Positions 9,493-16,195 of a stretch of 58,600 bases of DNA are shown here, piece after piece; the first letter of the stretch is position 1, and every line of letters begins with the position of its first letter. The position numbers and the translations under genes are program-made. The DNA lies in NCBI GenBank assembly GCA_011389935.1, contig JAABTJ010000018.1, forward strand, positions 1 through 58,600. The letters are read 5' to 3'. The notes beneath the pieces were generated by a model that worked only from the letters and a program-made list of their open reading frames with translations, searched no databases and was not told the origin of the DNA. Origin of the DNA: Desulfobacteraceae bacterium. Lineage in GTDB: Bacteria > Desulfobacterota > Desulfobacteria > Desulfobacterales > Desulfosalsimonadaceae.

Positions 9493-9534
9493 AAAAAGGG
9501 CGCTTCCCGAAAAGGGGGGCGCCCTTTTTTTTTT
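9493..9534 (+). terminator. Intrinsic terminator of the cold-shock gene
   Basis: AAGGGCGC pairs with GCGCCCTT, and the inner CCC/GGG of the loop can extend the stem. A run of ten T follows immediately. It begins 16 bases after the csp stop codon. Confidence 0.9.
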
Positions 9535-9867
9535 GAATTCGGTTTCGGTTGACTGCAGGAAAAATGTTGCCGCTGATCTATGGCTTGAACCGATACCATT
9601 GAACCAGTGCCGTCCTGGAAAATGGATTGTTGTTGCATAGCGTACTATGTTCTGATATTTATCGATAATGCGTTCCCTGTAAACACCGAAACCTGATGGC
9701 TTCGTAAAAAGCCCAATATCTGCGTTGCGCTTGATCTTGAACTTTTTTCTTTGCCATCAAAACCTGATTCGCTAACGGAAGATGAAAGGGTTTCGAACAA
9801 CTATAACCCATCTCAACATTATCTTTCATAACGGAACAGGGAGCCTTGCATTTTTTCAGGAAAAAGC
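9535..9867. other. Intergenic region between csp and hybrid kinase
   Basis: No gene is supported here. The only structured content is a short copy of the TGATGG/CCATCA palindromic repeat near its middle (annotated separately). No convincing promoter for the downstream kinase was seen. Confidence 0.5.
9693..9759 (+). repeat. Palindromic TGATGG/CCATCA repeat, short copy
   Basis: A 67-base element starting TGATGGCTTCGTAAAAAG, containing CCAATATCTGCGTTGCGC, and ending CTTTGCCATCA. The ends are inverted repeats. Longer copies of the same element (CGCAACGCAGATATTGGAC on the other strand) occur near 27.7 and 31.8 kb. This copy lacks their central GTAC-rich palindrome, as if the middle had been deleted. 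Confidence 0.65.
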
Positions 9868-11712
9868 ATGCCACATTCAACGAATGACAACGACAAGCTT
9901 TCCTCCCCTTACAAGGCGCCTGGAAGCCCCGCCCCGGCAGAGATCCGCAAAAAGGCCGAGCAAAAAGCCCGTACCGCAAAGCCGCCCCCCCTGGAATCCA
10001 TGTCGCTGGAAGAAATCCGGCTGATGTTTCACGAAATGCAGGTAACACTGCTTGAAACCGAGTTGCTAAACGATCATTTGCGCAGCCGGCTTGCCGAATA
10101 TGACGAGCACGCCAAGGAAGATCTTTTACAGACAACGCAGCGTTTTGACTTCGCATTGCAGGCAACGAACACGGGATTGTGGGACTGGAATGTACAGACC
10201 GGAGAGGTGGTTTTTACCGAGCAATGGGCGGCCATGGTCGGTTATACCCTTGATGAGCTCAGGCCGCTGAGCATTCAGACATGGATGGATCTATGTCATC
10301 CGGATGACCTGCGAATTTCCGATGCACTTCTAAAAAAACACTTTGCAGATGAAACCGGGTTTTACCAGTGCGAAGCACGGATGAAGCACAAAGACGGCCA
10401 CTGGATATGGGTCATGGACCGGGGAAAAGTCATCGAATGGGATGAATACGGAAACCCGTTGCGTATGATCGGCACGCATACCTGCATCACCGAGCGCAAA
10501 CGCACGGAAAACGAGAAGCTGAAGCTCGAAAGCCAGAACCGGCAACTGCAAAAGGCCGAAAGCCTGGGGCGAATGGCCGGGGCCATTGCCCATCATTTCA
10601 ACAACCAGCTCCAGGCGGTCATGGGGAATATTGAAATGGTCATCGACGATCTGCCGCAGGGCTCGGACATACTCCCCTTTCTCGTCGAAGCGATGAGTGC
10701 TTCCTACAAGGCAATGGAAGTCAGCGGGCTGATGCTGACGTATCTTGGACACACGCACGGCAGACATGAACCCATAGACCTTTATGAAACCTGCCGCCAA
10801 AGCCTTGCCCTGCTCCATGCCTCGGCCCCGGAAGGCATGCCCCTGAAAGCCGATTTCCCCTCTTCCGGGTTGGTCGTCCTTGCCAACGCCAACCAGATAC
10901 AGCAGGTTCTCACCAACCTGGTCAACAATGCCTGGGAGGCAAGCAGCGGGGAAAAAGGGGCTGTCGCGCTGTCCATAAAGACCGTTTCCCGGGCGGAGGT
11001 TTCTGCCTTGCGGCGCTTTCCGCTTGACTGGCAGCCCCGGAGCATTTCCTATGCCTGCCTGGAAGTGGCGGATAAAGGCTGCGGAATTCCGGAAAAGGAT
11101 ATTGAAAAAATCTTCGATCCTTTTTTTACCACAAAGACCACCGGACGGGGCCTGGGATTGCCCGTGGCAATGGGGATTGTAAAAGCGCACGGCGGCGGAG
11201 TCACGGTGGATAGTAAACCGGGCCGGGGAAGCACCTTTCGGTTTTTTTTACCGGTATCGACGGAAGAAATCCCTTGCCGAACCGCCATGCCGGAAAAGCA
11301 GAAGACCGGCACCGGAGAAAAAGATTCCGAAACGGAAACCGGCGCCACGGTGCTGGTGGTGGAAGACGAGGAGCAGGTCCGCAAACTGGCAGCAAACTTG
11401 CTCATCCAGCTGGGGTATACGGTCCTTGAGGCAAAAGACGGCCTTGAAGCCGTAGAAGTGTTCAAAAAGCACCAGGACGAACTCCGGTGCGTTCTTTCCG
11501 ATTTGACCATGCCGCGCATGGACGGCTGGAATACACTGGCCGCCCTGCGCAGGCTCTCCCCGGATATCCCGGTAATTCTTTCCAGCGGATACAACGAGGC
11601 CCAGGTGATGGCAGACGAGCATCGGGAACGCCCCGACGCCTTCCTGGGCAAGCCTTACCAGCGCAAGGAACTTGAAGATACGATTGCACGCGTTTTGAAG
11701 GCAAAAAAATGA
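9868..11712 (+). CDS. Hybrid sensor histidine kinase (PAS, HisKA, HATPase, REC)
   Basis: A 614-residue soluble hybrid kinase. The first 85 residues are polar and end in a short coiled coil. A PAS_3-type domain spans about 88-212 (GLWDWNVQTGEV, WIWVMDRGK). The phosphoacceptor helix reads AGAIAHHFNNQ, with His242 in the position of the usual AHDFNN histidine; the Asp after it is replaced by His, which may alter phosphatase or kinase balance. The ATPase domain has NLVNNAWEA, DKGCGI and GRGLGLPVA. The receiver carries paired acids near 499-501, Asp545 (LSDLTMPRMDG) and Lys595. Its stop codon overlaps the start of the BtrH-like gene by ATGA, suggesting translational coupling. Confidence 0.9.
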   Translation: MPHSTNDNDKLSSPYKAPGSPAPAEIRKKAEQKARTAKPPPLESMSLEEIRLMFHEMQVTLLETELLNDHLRSRLAEYDEHAKEDLLQTTQRFDFALQATNTGLWDWNVQTGEVVFTEQWAAMVGYTLDELRPLSIQTWMDLCHPDDLRISDALLKKHFADETGFYQCEARMKHKDGHWIWVMDRGKVIEWDEYGNPLRMIGTHTCITERKRTENEKLKLESQNRQLQKAESLGRMAGAIAHHFNNQLQAVMGNIEMVIDDLPQGSDILPFLVEAMSASYKAMEVSGLMLTYLGHTHGRHEPIDLYETCRQSLALLHASAPEGMPLKADFPSSGLVVLANANQIQQVLTNLVNNAWEASSGEKGAVALSIKTVSRAEVSALRRFPLDWQPRSISYACLEVADKGCGIPEKDIEKIFDPFFTTKTTGRGLGLPVAMGIVKAHGGGVTVDSKPGRGSTFRFFLPVSTEEIPCRTAMPEKQKTGTGEKDSETETGATVLVVEDEEQVRKLAANLLIQLGYTVLEAKDGLEAVEVFKKHQDELRCVLSDLTMPRMDGWNTLAALRRLSPDIPVILSSGYNEAQVMADEHRERPDAFLGKPYQRKELEDTIARVLKAKK

Positions 11713-12692
11713 TCTTACTGGCCCACACGCATCAGCCCGGCCGGCACTGCGCCAGCTCCGGCATCCGGGATCTGGCCGAGTACCATGGCCTTGCCCTTGA
11801 CGAACCCATGTGCTTCGGCATCGGCGCCGGGCTGGGCCTGTGGTACCTGAAAGACGGAAACATTCCGGCTTCCCGGATGGTCCATGTGCGCTCTCTTGAC
11901 ATGGAGGTCCGGTTCTTCCATCACATCAACGTACCGTTCGCGTGGGAGCGATTCGCCGATCCCCGGGAAAGTGAAGACCGGCTGCGGGCGCATCTGGAGA
12001 ACGGTCGACCGGCCATTATTCAGACCGATATTTTTTACCTGCCCTATTACAATTCCGGCACCCACTTTCCCGGGCACCTGATCACCGTATGGGGCTGCGA
12101 TGAAACCCGGCGCATCTTTTATGTCACCGACACGGAACGGGAAGGCCTGCTGGAGGTGCCGTTTGACGACCTTGGCAAAGCCCGGTTTTCCAGCGGCAGC
12201 CTTTTCGATCTGCGGGGAAACCTGTTCGCCCCGGCGTCGCTGCCCCCCCTTGATGATCTGCCGGAAATTATCGTCACCGCCGTCACGCACAACAGCCGTG
12301 TGCTGGAAGATTGCAGCAGCCCTTTTCAGGGGCTGGCCGCACTCGATACATGGCGGCAGGAAATAGATCAGTGGGAAACGTTTGATGACTGGCAATGGAC
12401 CGCCCGGCTGGCATACCAGGTGATTGAAAAGCGGGGGACCGGCGGTGGGGGGTTCCGGTTGATGTATGCCGAGTTTCTGGCTGCAGCGGCCGCCGCCCAG
12501 GTTCCGGGGATATCCTCTTTGGGCCTGCCGGAAAAAATGAAGGCCGCGGCCGCAGCCTGGAAGGCGCTGGCGGACGCCCTGAAAGAGGCATCGGAACGCC
12601 CGACGCCCGATTTCGCCGTTGTTTCAGAGCGCCTTGAACGGGTCTGGCAGGTGGAAAACGACTATCACCGGGCAGCTGCCGGCCTGGCTTGA
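11709..12692 (+). CDS. BtrH N-terminal-domain (DUF4872-like) protein
   Basis: A 327-residue protein resembling BtrH, the butirosin-pathway acyltransferase, and related DUF4872 proteins. The N-terminus has the HCASSG motif (Cys14), and the middle has PGHLITVWGCDE (His123, Asp131). This spacing resembles the Cys-His-Asp arrangement of papain-like or C39-like folds, so a thiol acyl-transfer or peptide-cleaving role is plausible but not shown. The C-terminal third is alanine-rich helical. No antibiotic or peptide biosynthesis genes are nearby. The ATGA overlap with the upstream hybrid kinase links it to a signalling protein instead, which is unusual. Family recognition is from memory of the motif. 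Confidence 0.7.
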   Translation: MILLAHTHQPGRHCASSGIRDLAEYHGLALDEPMCFGIGAGLGLWYLKDGNIPASRMVHVRSLDMEVRFFHHINVPFAWERFADPRESEDRLRAHLENGRPAIIQTDIFYLPYYNSGTHFPGHLITVWGCDETRRIFYVTDTEREGLLEVPFDDLGKARFSSGSLFDLRGNLFAPASLPPLDDLPEIIVTAVTHNSRVLEDCSSPFQGLAALDTWRQEIDQWETFDDWQWTARLAYQVIEKRGTGGGGFRLMYAEFLAAAAAAQVPGISSLGLPEKMKAAAAAWKALADALKEASERPTPDFAVVSERLERVWQVENDYHRAAAGLA

Positions 12693-12721
12693 TCCTCCCG
12701 GCCGCTGCCCGGCGAGCGATG

Positions 12722-14119
12722 CTACTGGCTGCCGAAAATCGCCTCGGGCTTCTGGGTTCTGCCCGTGGCATTGGGGAAATCCGGCACCTTGTATGCTTTT
12801 TCATTGTTCTCAATCAGCTCCCGGCCTTCCTTCATAAACTCGTTGTACCGAAGCTTGACCTCGTAGAAGCCGTGCCACCAAGTGTAGTCCGGAGCCATCA
12901 TGGCCGCGCCCATGCGGGCCCGGCGCCCTTCGTGGTGCCACAGTTCGTAGAACTCCACCTCCAGTTTTTCGTCAAACATCTTTTCATCATCCACCAGCCC
13001 CTTTTCATACAGTTCGTCCATGAGCTTTCTGGCCGGCTTGAAATATACGTCGTTATATTCCTTCACCACCTGGTCAAAGGTGGCGTAATGGTCGTCCACC
13101 CAGTTGTTCCCGTGGCACTGCAGGCAGATTTCCTTCATTTTTTCGCGTTCCACTTCCCAGTTGGTGTCGGCCGGAAATGGGGAAAATTCTGACGGGCGAA
13201 CCGTCAGCGGCGCCTGGATTTCCCAGGAGAGCCGCTCGGTGACATCATGGGTGGTGCGGGTGGCGCCGGCGCCGGACATGTGGCAGGATGCGCATGTTGG
13301 CGCCCGGTAGTCCACGCCCGGCGACCAGGTGCCCGGGGCGGCATTCCAGTTGTATTCATCCCCGAAGCTGTCGTAAATGGCGCCGTGCTTGGACTCGGTG
13401 TAAATTTCAATCTGGGGGTGATCCGGTCCCAGGTGGCACTGGCCGCAGGCCTGCGGTTTTCTGGCCTCCATCACGGCAAACCGGTGCCGGGTATGGCAGG
13501 AGCTGCAGCTCCCCTTGCTGCCGTCTAAATTCATGCGCCCCACACCGACATTGGGCCAGGTTTCCGGGGTAAGGTTGCCGTCCTCATCGGTTTCCAGCAC
13601 CGTGCCGTGGCAGTAATAGCACCCGGAGGCCCGCTCAAAGTCGCTGTTCATGCCCTTATTCAGCCACGGATCAATCTTCCAGATAATCTCCAGGGTATTG
13701 GCATGCTTGCTTCGCTTATACTGCTCCGATTCGTCCGGGTGGCACCGGGAGCAATCCTTGGGCGTGACCACACCGGCCACCGGCACCCGGTATTGCTTTC
13801 TCCCCCACTGGGTATCGGATTTTTCATACTGCTTGAAATGCTCCCGGCTGATGTCCGGGTCGGATTCATCGGCCCGGTGGCAGTCAATACAGGTGATATT
13901 GGCGCTGGCATGCCGGCTGTTGGCCCAGTCGGCAAAAATACCCGGGTGCTCCTGCTTGTGGCACTGGATACAGGCCACCCCCGCCTCTGAAATGGAGCGT
14001 TCGATCCGGAACTCCTTTTGCTTTGCCATGTCCTGCTCCGATTGGGAAGACACGGCATTCGGCAAAACCAAAAAACATACCATTACGGTGATCACTGCTC
14101 CGAGCAATTGTCTGTTCAT
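12722..14119 (-). CDS. Octaheme cytochrome c, hydroxylamine oxidoreductase (HAO) family
   Basis: A 465-residue periplasmic cytochrome with a signal peptide (about 1-25) and eight CXXCH motifs, beginning at Cys50, 77, 123, 167, 205, 225, 277 and 332. The long C-terminal helical part contains WHHEGRRARMGAAMMAPDYTWWHG, a pattern I associate with HAO-type octaheme proteins. Heme 4 (CYYCH) is at the position of the catalytic heme in that family. It would reduce nitrite or hydroxylamine, or oxidise hydroxylamine. The direction depends on whether a tyrosine cross-links the catalytic heme; Tyr412 is a candidate to check by alignment. No C-terminal membrane anchor is seen. The neighbouring NapC/NrfH-like gene suggests quinol-driven reduction, like epsilonproteobacterial HaoA-HaoC. 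Confidence 0.83.
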   Translation of the reverse strand: MNRQLLGAVITVMVCFLVLPNAVSSQSEQDMAKQKEFRIERSISEAGVACIQCHKQEHPGIFADWANSRHASANITCIDCHRADESDPDISREHFKQYEKSDTQWGRKQYRVPVAGVVTPKDCSRCHPDESEQYKRSKHANTLEIIWKIDPWLNKGMNSDFERASGCYYCHGTVLETDEDGNLTPETWPNVGVGRMNLDGSKGSCSSCHTRHRFAVMEARKPQACGQCHLGPDHPQIEIYTESKHGAIYDSFGDEYNWNAAPGTWSPGVDYRAPTCASCHMSGAGATRTTHDVTERLSWEIQAPLTVRPSEFSPFPADTNWEVEREKMKEICLQCHGNNWVDDHYATFDQVVKEYNDVYFKPARKLMDELYEKGLVDDEKMFDEKLEVEFYELWHHEGRRARMGAAMMAPDYTWWHGFYEVKLRYNEFMKEGRELIENNEKAYKVPDFPNATGRTQKPEAIFGSQ

Positions 14120-14157
14120 ACCCGCCCCTCCATGAACAAAAAGGGTGATGATTTACC

Positions 14158-14253
14158 AATTTTTGCATTCTTGTATAGACACGAAAAATATTCCCACTGG
14201 AGAAGGGCCCGTAGGGGCACCCCGGATCATTGTGTCTATTAATAATTGCAAAG
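14158..14253 (+). repeat. MITE-like repeat, copy 2 (about 96 bp)
   Basis: Begins AATTTTTGCATTCTTGTATAGACACGA and ends TTGTGTCTATTAATAATTGCAAAG. The two ends are imperfect inverted repeats sharing TATAGACAC/GTGTCTATT and TTTGCA/TGCAAA. The interior has GGGCCCGTAGGGGCACC, as in copy 1. It sits between the octaheme and tetraheme cytochrome genes, inside what would be one transcript. It could fold as a hairpin in that mRNA and affect the relative expression of the two genes. Confidence 0.6.
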
Positions 14254-14276
14254 AATTGTATATACCTTCATTTGTT

Positions 14277-14819
14277 TCAATACACCTCATACTGTTTATA
14301 CCGGTAGACCTCGGTTGCATTGTGCACCAGGTCCCGATGGCAGTCCACGCAGCGTTTTTCCCGTCCGGGGAGCGCATGGATCACCGAACGGTGCGCCAGC
14401 ATGGCCCCCCGCTTGTCCGGAATGTATAAAATATTGCGGTGGCATTTCTGGCACTGGTTATTGTCAAAGGAATCATAGGCTTTTTCCCGGTTTTTTTCCC
14501 GGTCGTATTCATCCATGGTAAAATGAACCACGATATCCTTGATGCCGTGGAGGGTTTTTTTATAGAAAAAATCGACGGTATCATGGGGTGCCGGAAGGTG
14601 ACAGTCCATACAGTCCGCCACGAAACCCTGGGCGTTGTTGACATGGGTGGATGTTTTCCAGGTATTGTAGGCGTATTCAATCTCATGGCAGGACGCGCAG
14701 AACCCGGGGGTGGATGTGCGCACCATCGTGTAGTAGGTCATGGAAAAAATCGGAAAGCCGATGATAACGCCAATGGCCAGGAGCAGAAACGTTTTCAGGT
14801 AAGGTCTTTTTCTCTTCAT
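14277..14819 (-). CDS. NapC/NirT/NrfH-family tetraheme cytochrome c (quinol dehydrogenase)
   Basis: A 180-residue membrane-anchored cytochrome with one N-terminal helix (about 8-30) followed by four CXXCH motifs (CASCH, CMDCH, CQKCH, CVDCH). This is the size and layout of NrfH/NapC proteins that oxidise menaquinol and feed electrons to a periplasmic reductase. Upstream of the octaheme HAO-family gene, it is the natural electron donor for it. I chose the ATG preceded by AGGAG; the frame stays open for 80 codons upstream but that stretch is AT-rich and contains the promoter. The 157 bases between the two cytochrome genes hold the MITE-like repeat. Confidence 0.9.
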   Translation of the reverse strand: MKRKRPYLKTFLLLAIGVIIGFPIFSMTYYTMVRTSTPGFCASCHEIEYAYNTWKTSTHVNNAQGFVADCMDCHLPAPHDTVDFFYKKTLHGIKDIVVHFTMDEYDREKNREKAYDSFDNNQCQKCHRNILYIPDKRGAMLAHRSVIHALPGREKRCVDCHRDLVHNATEVYRYKQYEVY

Positions 14820-14901
14820 AAGGCTCCTGTAGAAGAGTAGACAGGCACGTTCTCTGGAAGTCAGCGACGCAAAAATATTGAAAAAAGATTTTTCATTTTT
14901 A

Positions 14902-14930
14902 ATAATATTGGCCGTTGAAAAAAAAGTCAA
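14902..14930 (-). promoter_or_regulatory. Predicted sigma-70 promoter of the tetraheme/octaheme cytochrome genes
   Basis: On the minus strand TTGACT and TATTAT are separated by 17 bases, close to consensus in both boxes. A transcript starting near 14895 would have a leader of about 75 bases to the tetraheme start codon. The surrounding 14820-15073 is the divergent intergenic region shared with the small membrane-protein gene. No clear FNR or NarL-type operator was identified. Confidence 0.6.
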
Positions 14931-15073
14931 TTTGATTTTTACTATAACCCATCTTAAAAAGCTCGCTCCGCATTCCTGCGCCTGCTGAAATTTGCACGAC
15001 AGTCCGCAAAAATTATACTTTATGCAGTGTAAGCATGCGCCAATACAACCCCGTCGCAAAAAGGAAAAGAAAA

Positions 15074-15316
15074 ATGTCCCTCGAAAACGTACACTCCTTT
15101 TTCTTGTGGTGCACCATTATCAATTATGCCGTCCTTCTTCTCTGGTTTCTGATTTTCAGCCTGGCGCATGACTGGATGCACCGGCTCCACGGCCGATGGT
15201 TCCGGCTTTCCGTGGAATCCTTCGACGCCATCCATTACGCGGGGATGGCCATTTACAAAATCGGCGTTCTTCTGTTAAACTTGGTCCCGTATATCGTTCT
15301 GCATATCGTCCGATAA
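15074..15316 (+). CDS. Small membrane protein (DUF6868-like)
   Basis: An 80-residue protein with two hydrophobic helices (about 8-30 and 52-78) separated by a charged loop (HDWMHRLHGRWFRLS). The FFLWCTIINY start resembles small uncharacterised inner-membrane proteins of the DUF6868 type. That assignment is from memory and no function is known. I chose the second in-frame ATG, 13 codons into the open frame, because AAGGAAAAG lies just upstream and the preceding residues are strongly basic. It is divergent from the cytochrome pair and precedes another membrane-protein gene on the same strand. Confidence 0.65.
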   Translation: MSLENVHSFFLWCTIINYAVLLLWFLIFSLAHDWMHRLHGRWFRLSVESFDAIHYAGMAIYKIGVLLLNLVPYIVLHIVR

Positions 15317-15431
15317 GCCGGCACCGCTGCAATTGCCCCCGATCGCCCTGAAAACGGTCTTCTGCGAAATGCAAGGGCCAAACAACGAAAATAGGGCACG
15401 AAGGGGTTGCAAAAAAGGAAAGGACCGCCCC

Positions 15432-15995
15432 ATGGACTGTCCCCGATGCAATCAGGCCCTGACGCGAATCGACCAAAGCCGCCCCGGCACCCAGGATACA
15501 AAAAGAGTGTTTTACTGCGAGCACTGCGGATGGGGAAAGGAGCAGCTTGAAAAAAAGGAAAGCGCAGATATCCCGGTCTCCGGGGATGCGCCGAATCCGG
15601 CGCCTTATATGTGGCTGAAGCTCGGGGGGCTCTGGATCGTTTCCGCCGCGCTCGTTGTCGTGCCATACCTGCTGCTTGTTCACATCCCGTCGCTCTTTTC
15701 AGGCGCCGACCCCGCGATATTCGATGCAGAGGCGGCCACCGCCAGGATGGTAAAAGCGCTGAACCCCATGTACTGGGTCATTGTGGGCACCTATGTCGCC
15801 ATTTGCGCGACATTCCAATCGCCTGACGTCGACTGGAACGATATGGGATGGCTGGGGGGATTGGTGAACAATCCGTTTGCCTATTCCGACAATATCAACC
15901 GGCAAAAATTTGTACTCCTGCTGATGATGATGCCCGGAAAAATCATCGTGGTGACCCTGACGGCTACGTACCGGCTTATTCGTGCCGCCTTCTGA
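15432..15995 (+). CDS. Zinc-ribbon membrane protein of unknown function
   Basis: A 187-residue protein. The N-terminus is a zinc ribbon (Cys3, Cys6, Cys29, Cys32; CPRC and CEHC). It is followed by a linker, a strong transmembrane helix near 59-80, a weaker hydrophobic stretch near 112-132, and a hydrophobic C-terminal segment (about 158-185). I do not recognise a family. Start chosen at the ATG following AAAGGAAAGGACC; an upstream ATG would add 33 polar residues before the ribbon. It may be co-transcribed with the small membrane gene 115 bases upstream. A strong GC hairpin follows the gene. Confidence 0.68.
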   Translation: MDCPRCNQALTRIDQSRPGTQDTKRVFYCEHCGWGKEQLEKKESADIPVSGDAPNPAPYMWLKLGGLWIVSAALVVVPYLLLVHIPSLFSGADPAIFDAEAATARMVKALNPMYWVIVGTYVAICATFQSPDVDWNDMGWLGGLVNNPFAYSDNINRQKFVLLLMMMPGKIIVVTLTATYRLIRAAF

Positions 15996-16022
15996 AGCGC
16001 TTTCATATCCCCTGCCGGAAAA

Positions 16023-16052
16023 AACGGCCGCCGCCCCCCCCCGGCGGCCGTT
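16023..16052 (+). terminator. GC-rich hairpin, possible terminator
   Basis: AACGGCCGCCG and CGGCGGCCGTT form a perfect 11-bp stem around an all-C loop, 27 bases after the zinc-ribbon gene. No T-run follows, so it may be an RNA-stabilising or rho-associated structure instead of an intrinsic terminator. Confidence 0.45.
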
Positions 16053-16118
16053 GACACGACGGCCGTTGAAAATTGACATACGGGCCGAATGCTGGTATCG
16101 TTACAAATTATCGATATT

Positions 16119-16157
16119 AATTTTTGCATTCTTGTATAGACACGATAAATATTCCCG
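16119..16157 (+). repeat. MITE-like repeat, solo end (copy 3)
   Basis: AATTTTTGCATTCTTGTATAGACACGATAAATATTCCC matches the left end of the repeat at 14158 almost base for base, and the end of the copy at 1.8 kb. No right end or GGGCCCGTAGGGG core follows. It lies 40 bases upstream of the next kinase start codon, so it may contribute to that gene's leader. Confidence 0.6.
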
Positions 16158-16195
16158 TGTTCCATCTGCTGGCGGGGATAAAGGACAAGGCGCCC

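Noticed and set aside
12722-14119. NrfA nitrite reductase identity for the octaheme cytochrome
   Set aside because: NrfA has five hemes including CXXCK; here there are eight CXXCH and no CXXCK, with an HAO-type C-terminus.
14153-14377. A 74-codon minus-strand frame ending in GIFFVSIQECKNW
   Set aside because: Its C-terminal part is the MITE-like repeat read in translation, and the rest is the tetraheme gene's 3' end in another frame.
14820-15059. 80-codon upstream extension of the tetraheme cytochrome
   Set aside because: It covers the predicted promoter and AT-rich leader and would put a hydrophilic stretch before the signal-anchor helix.
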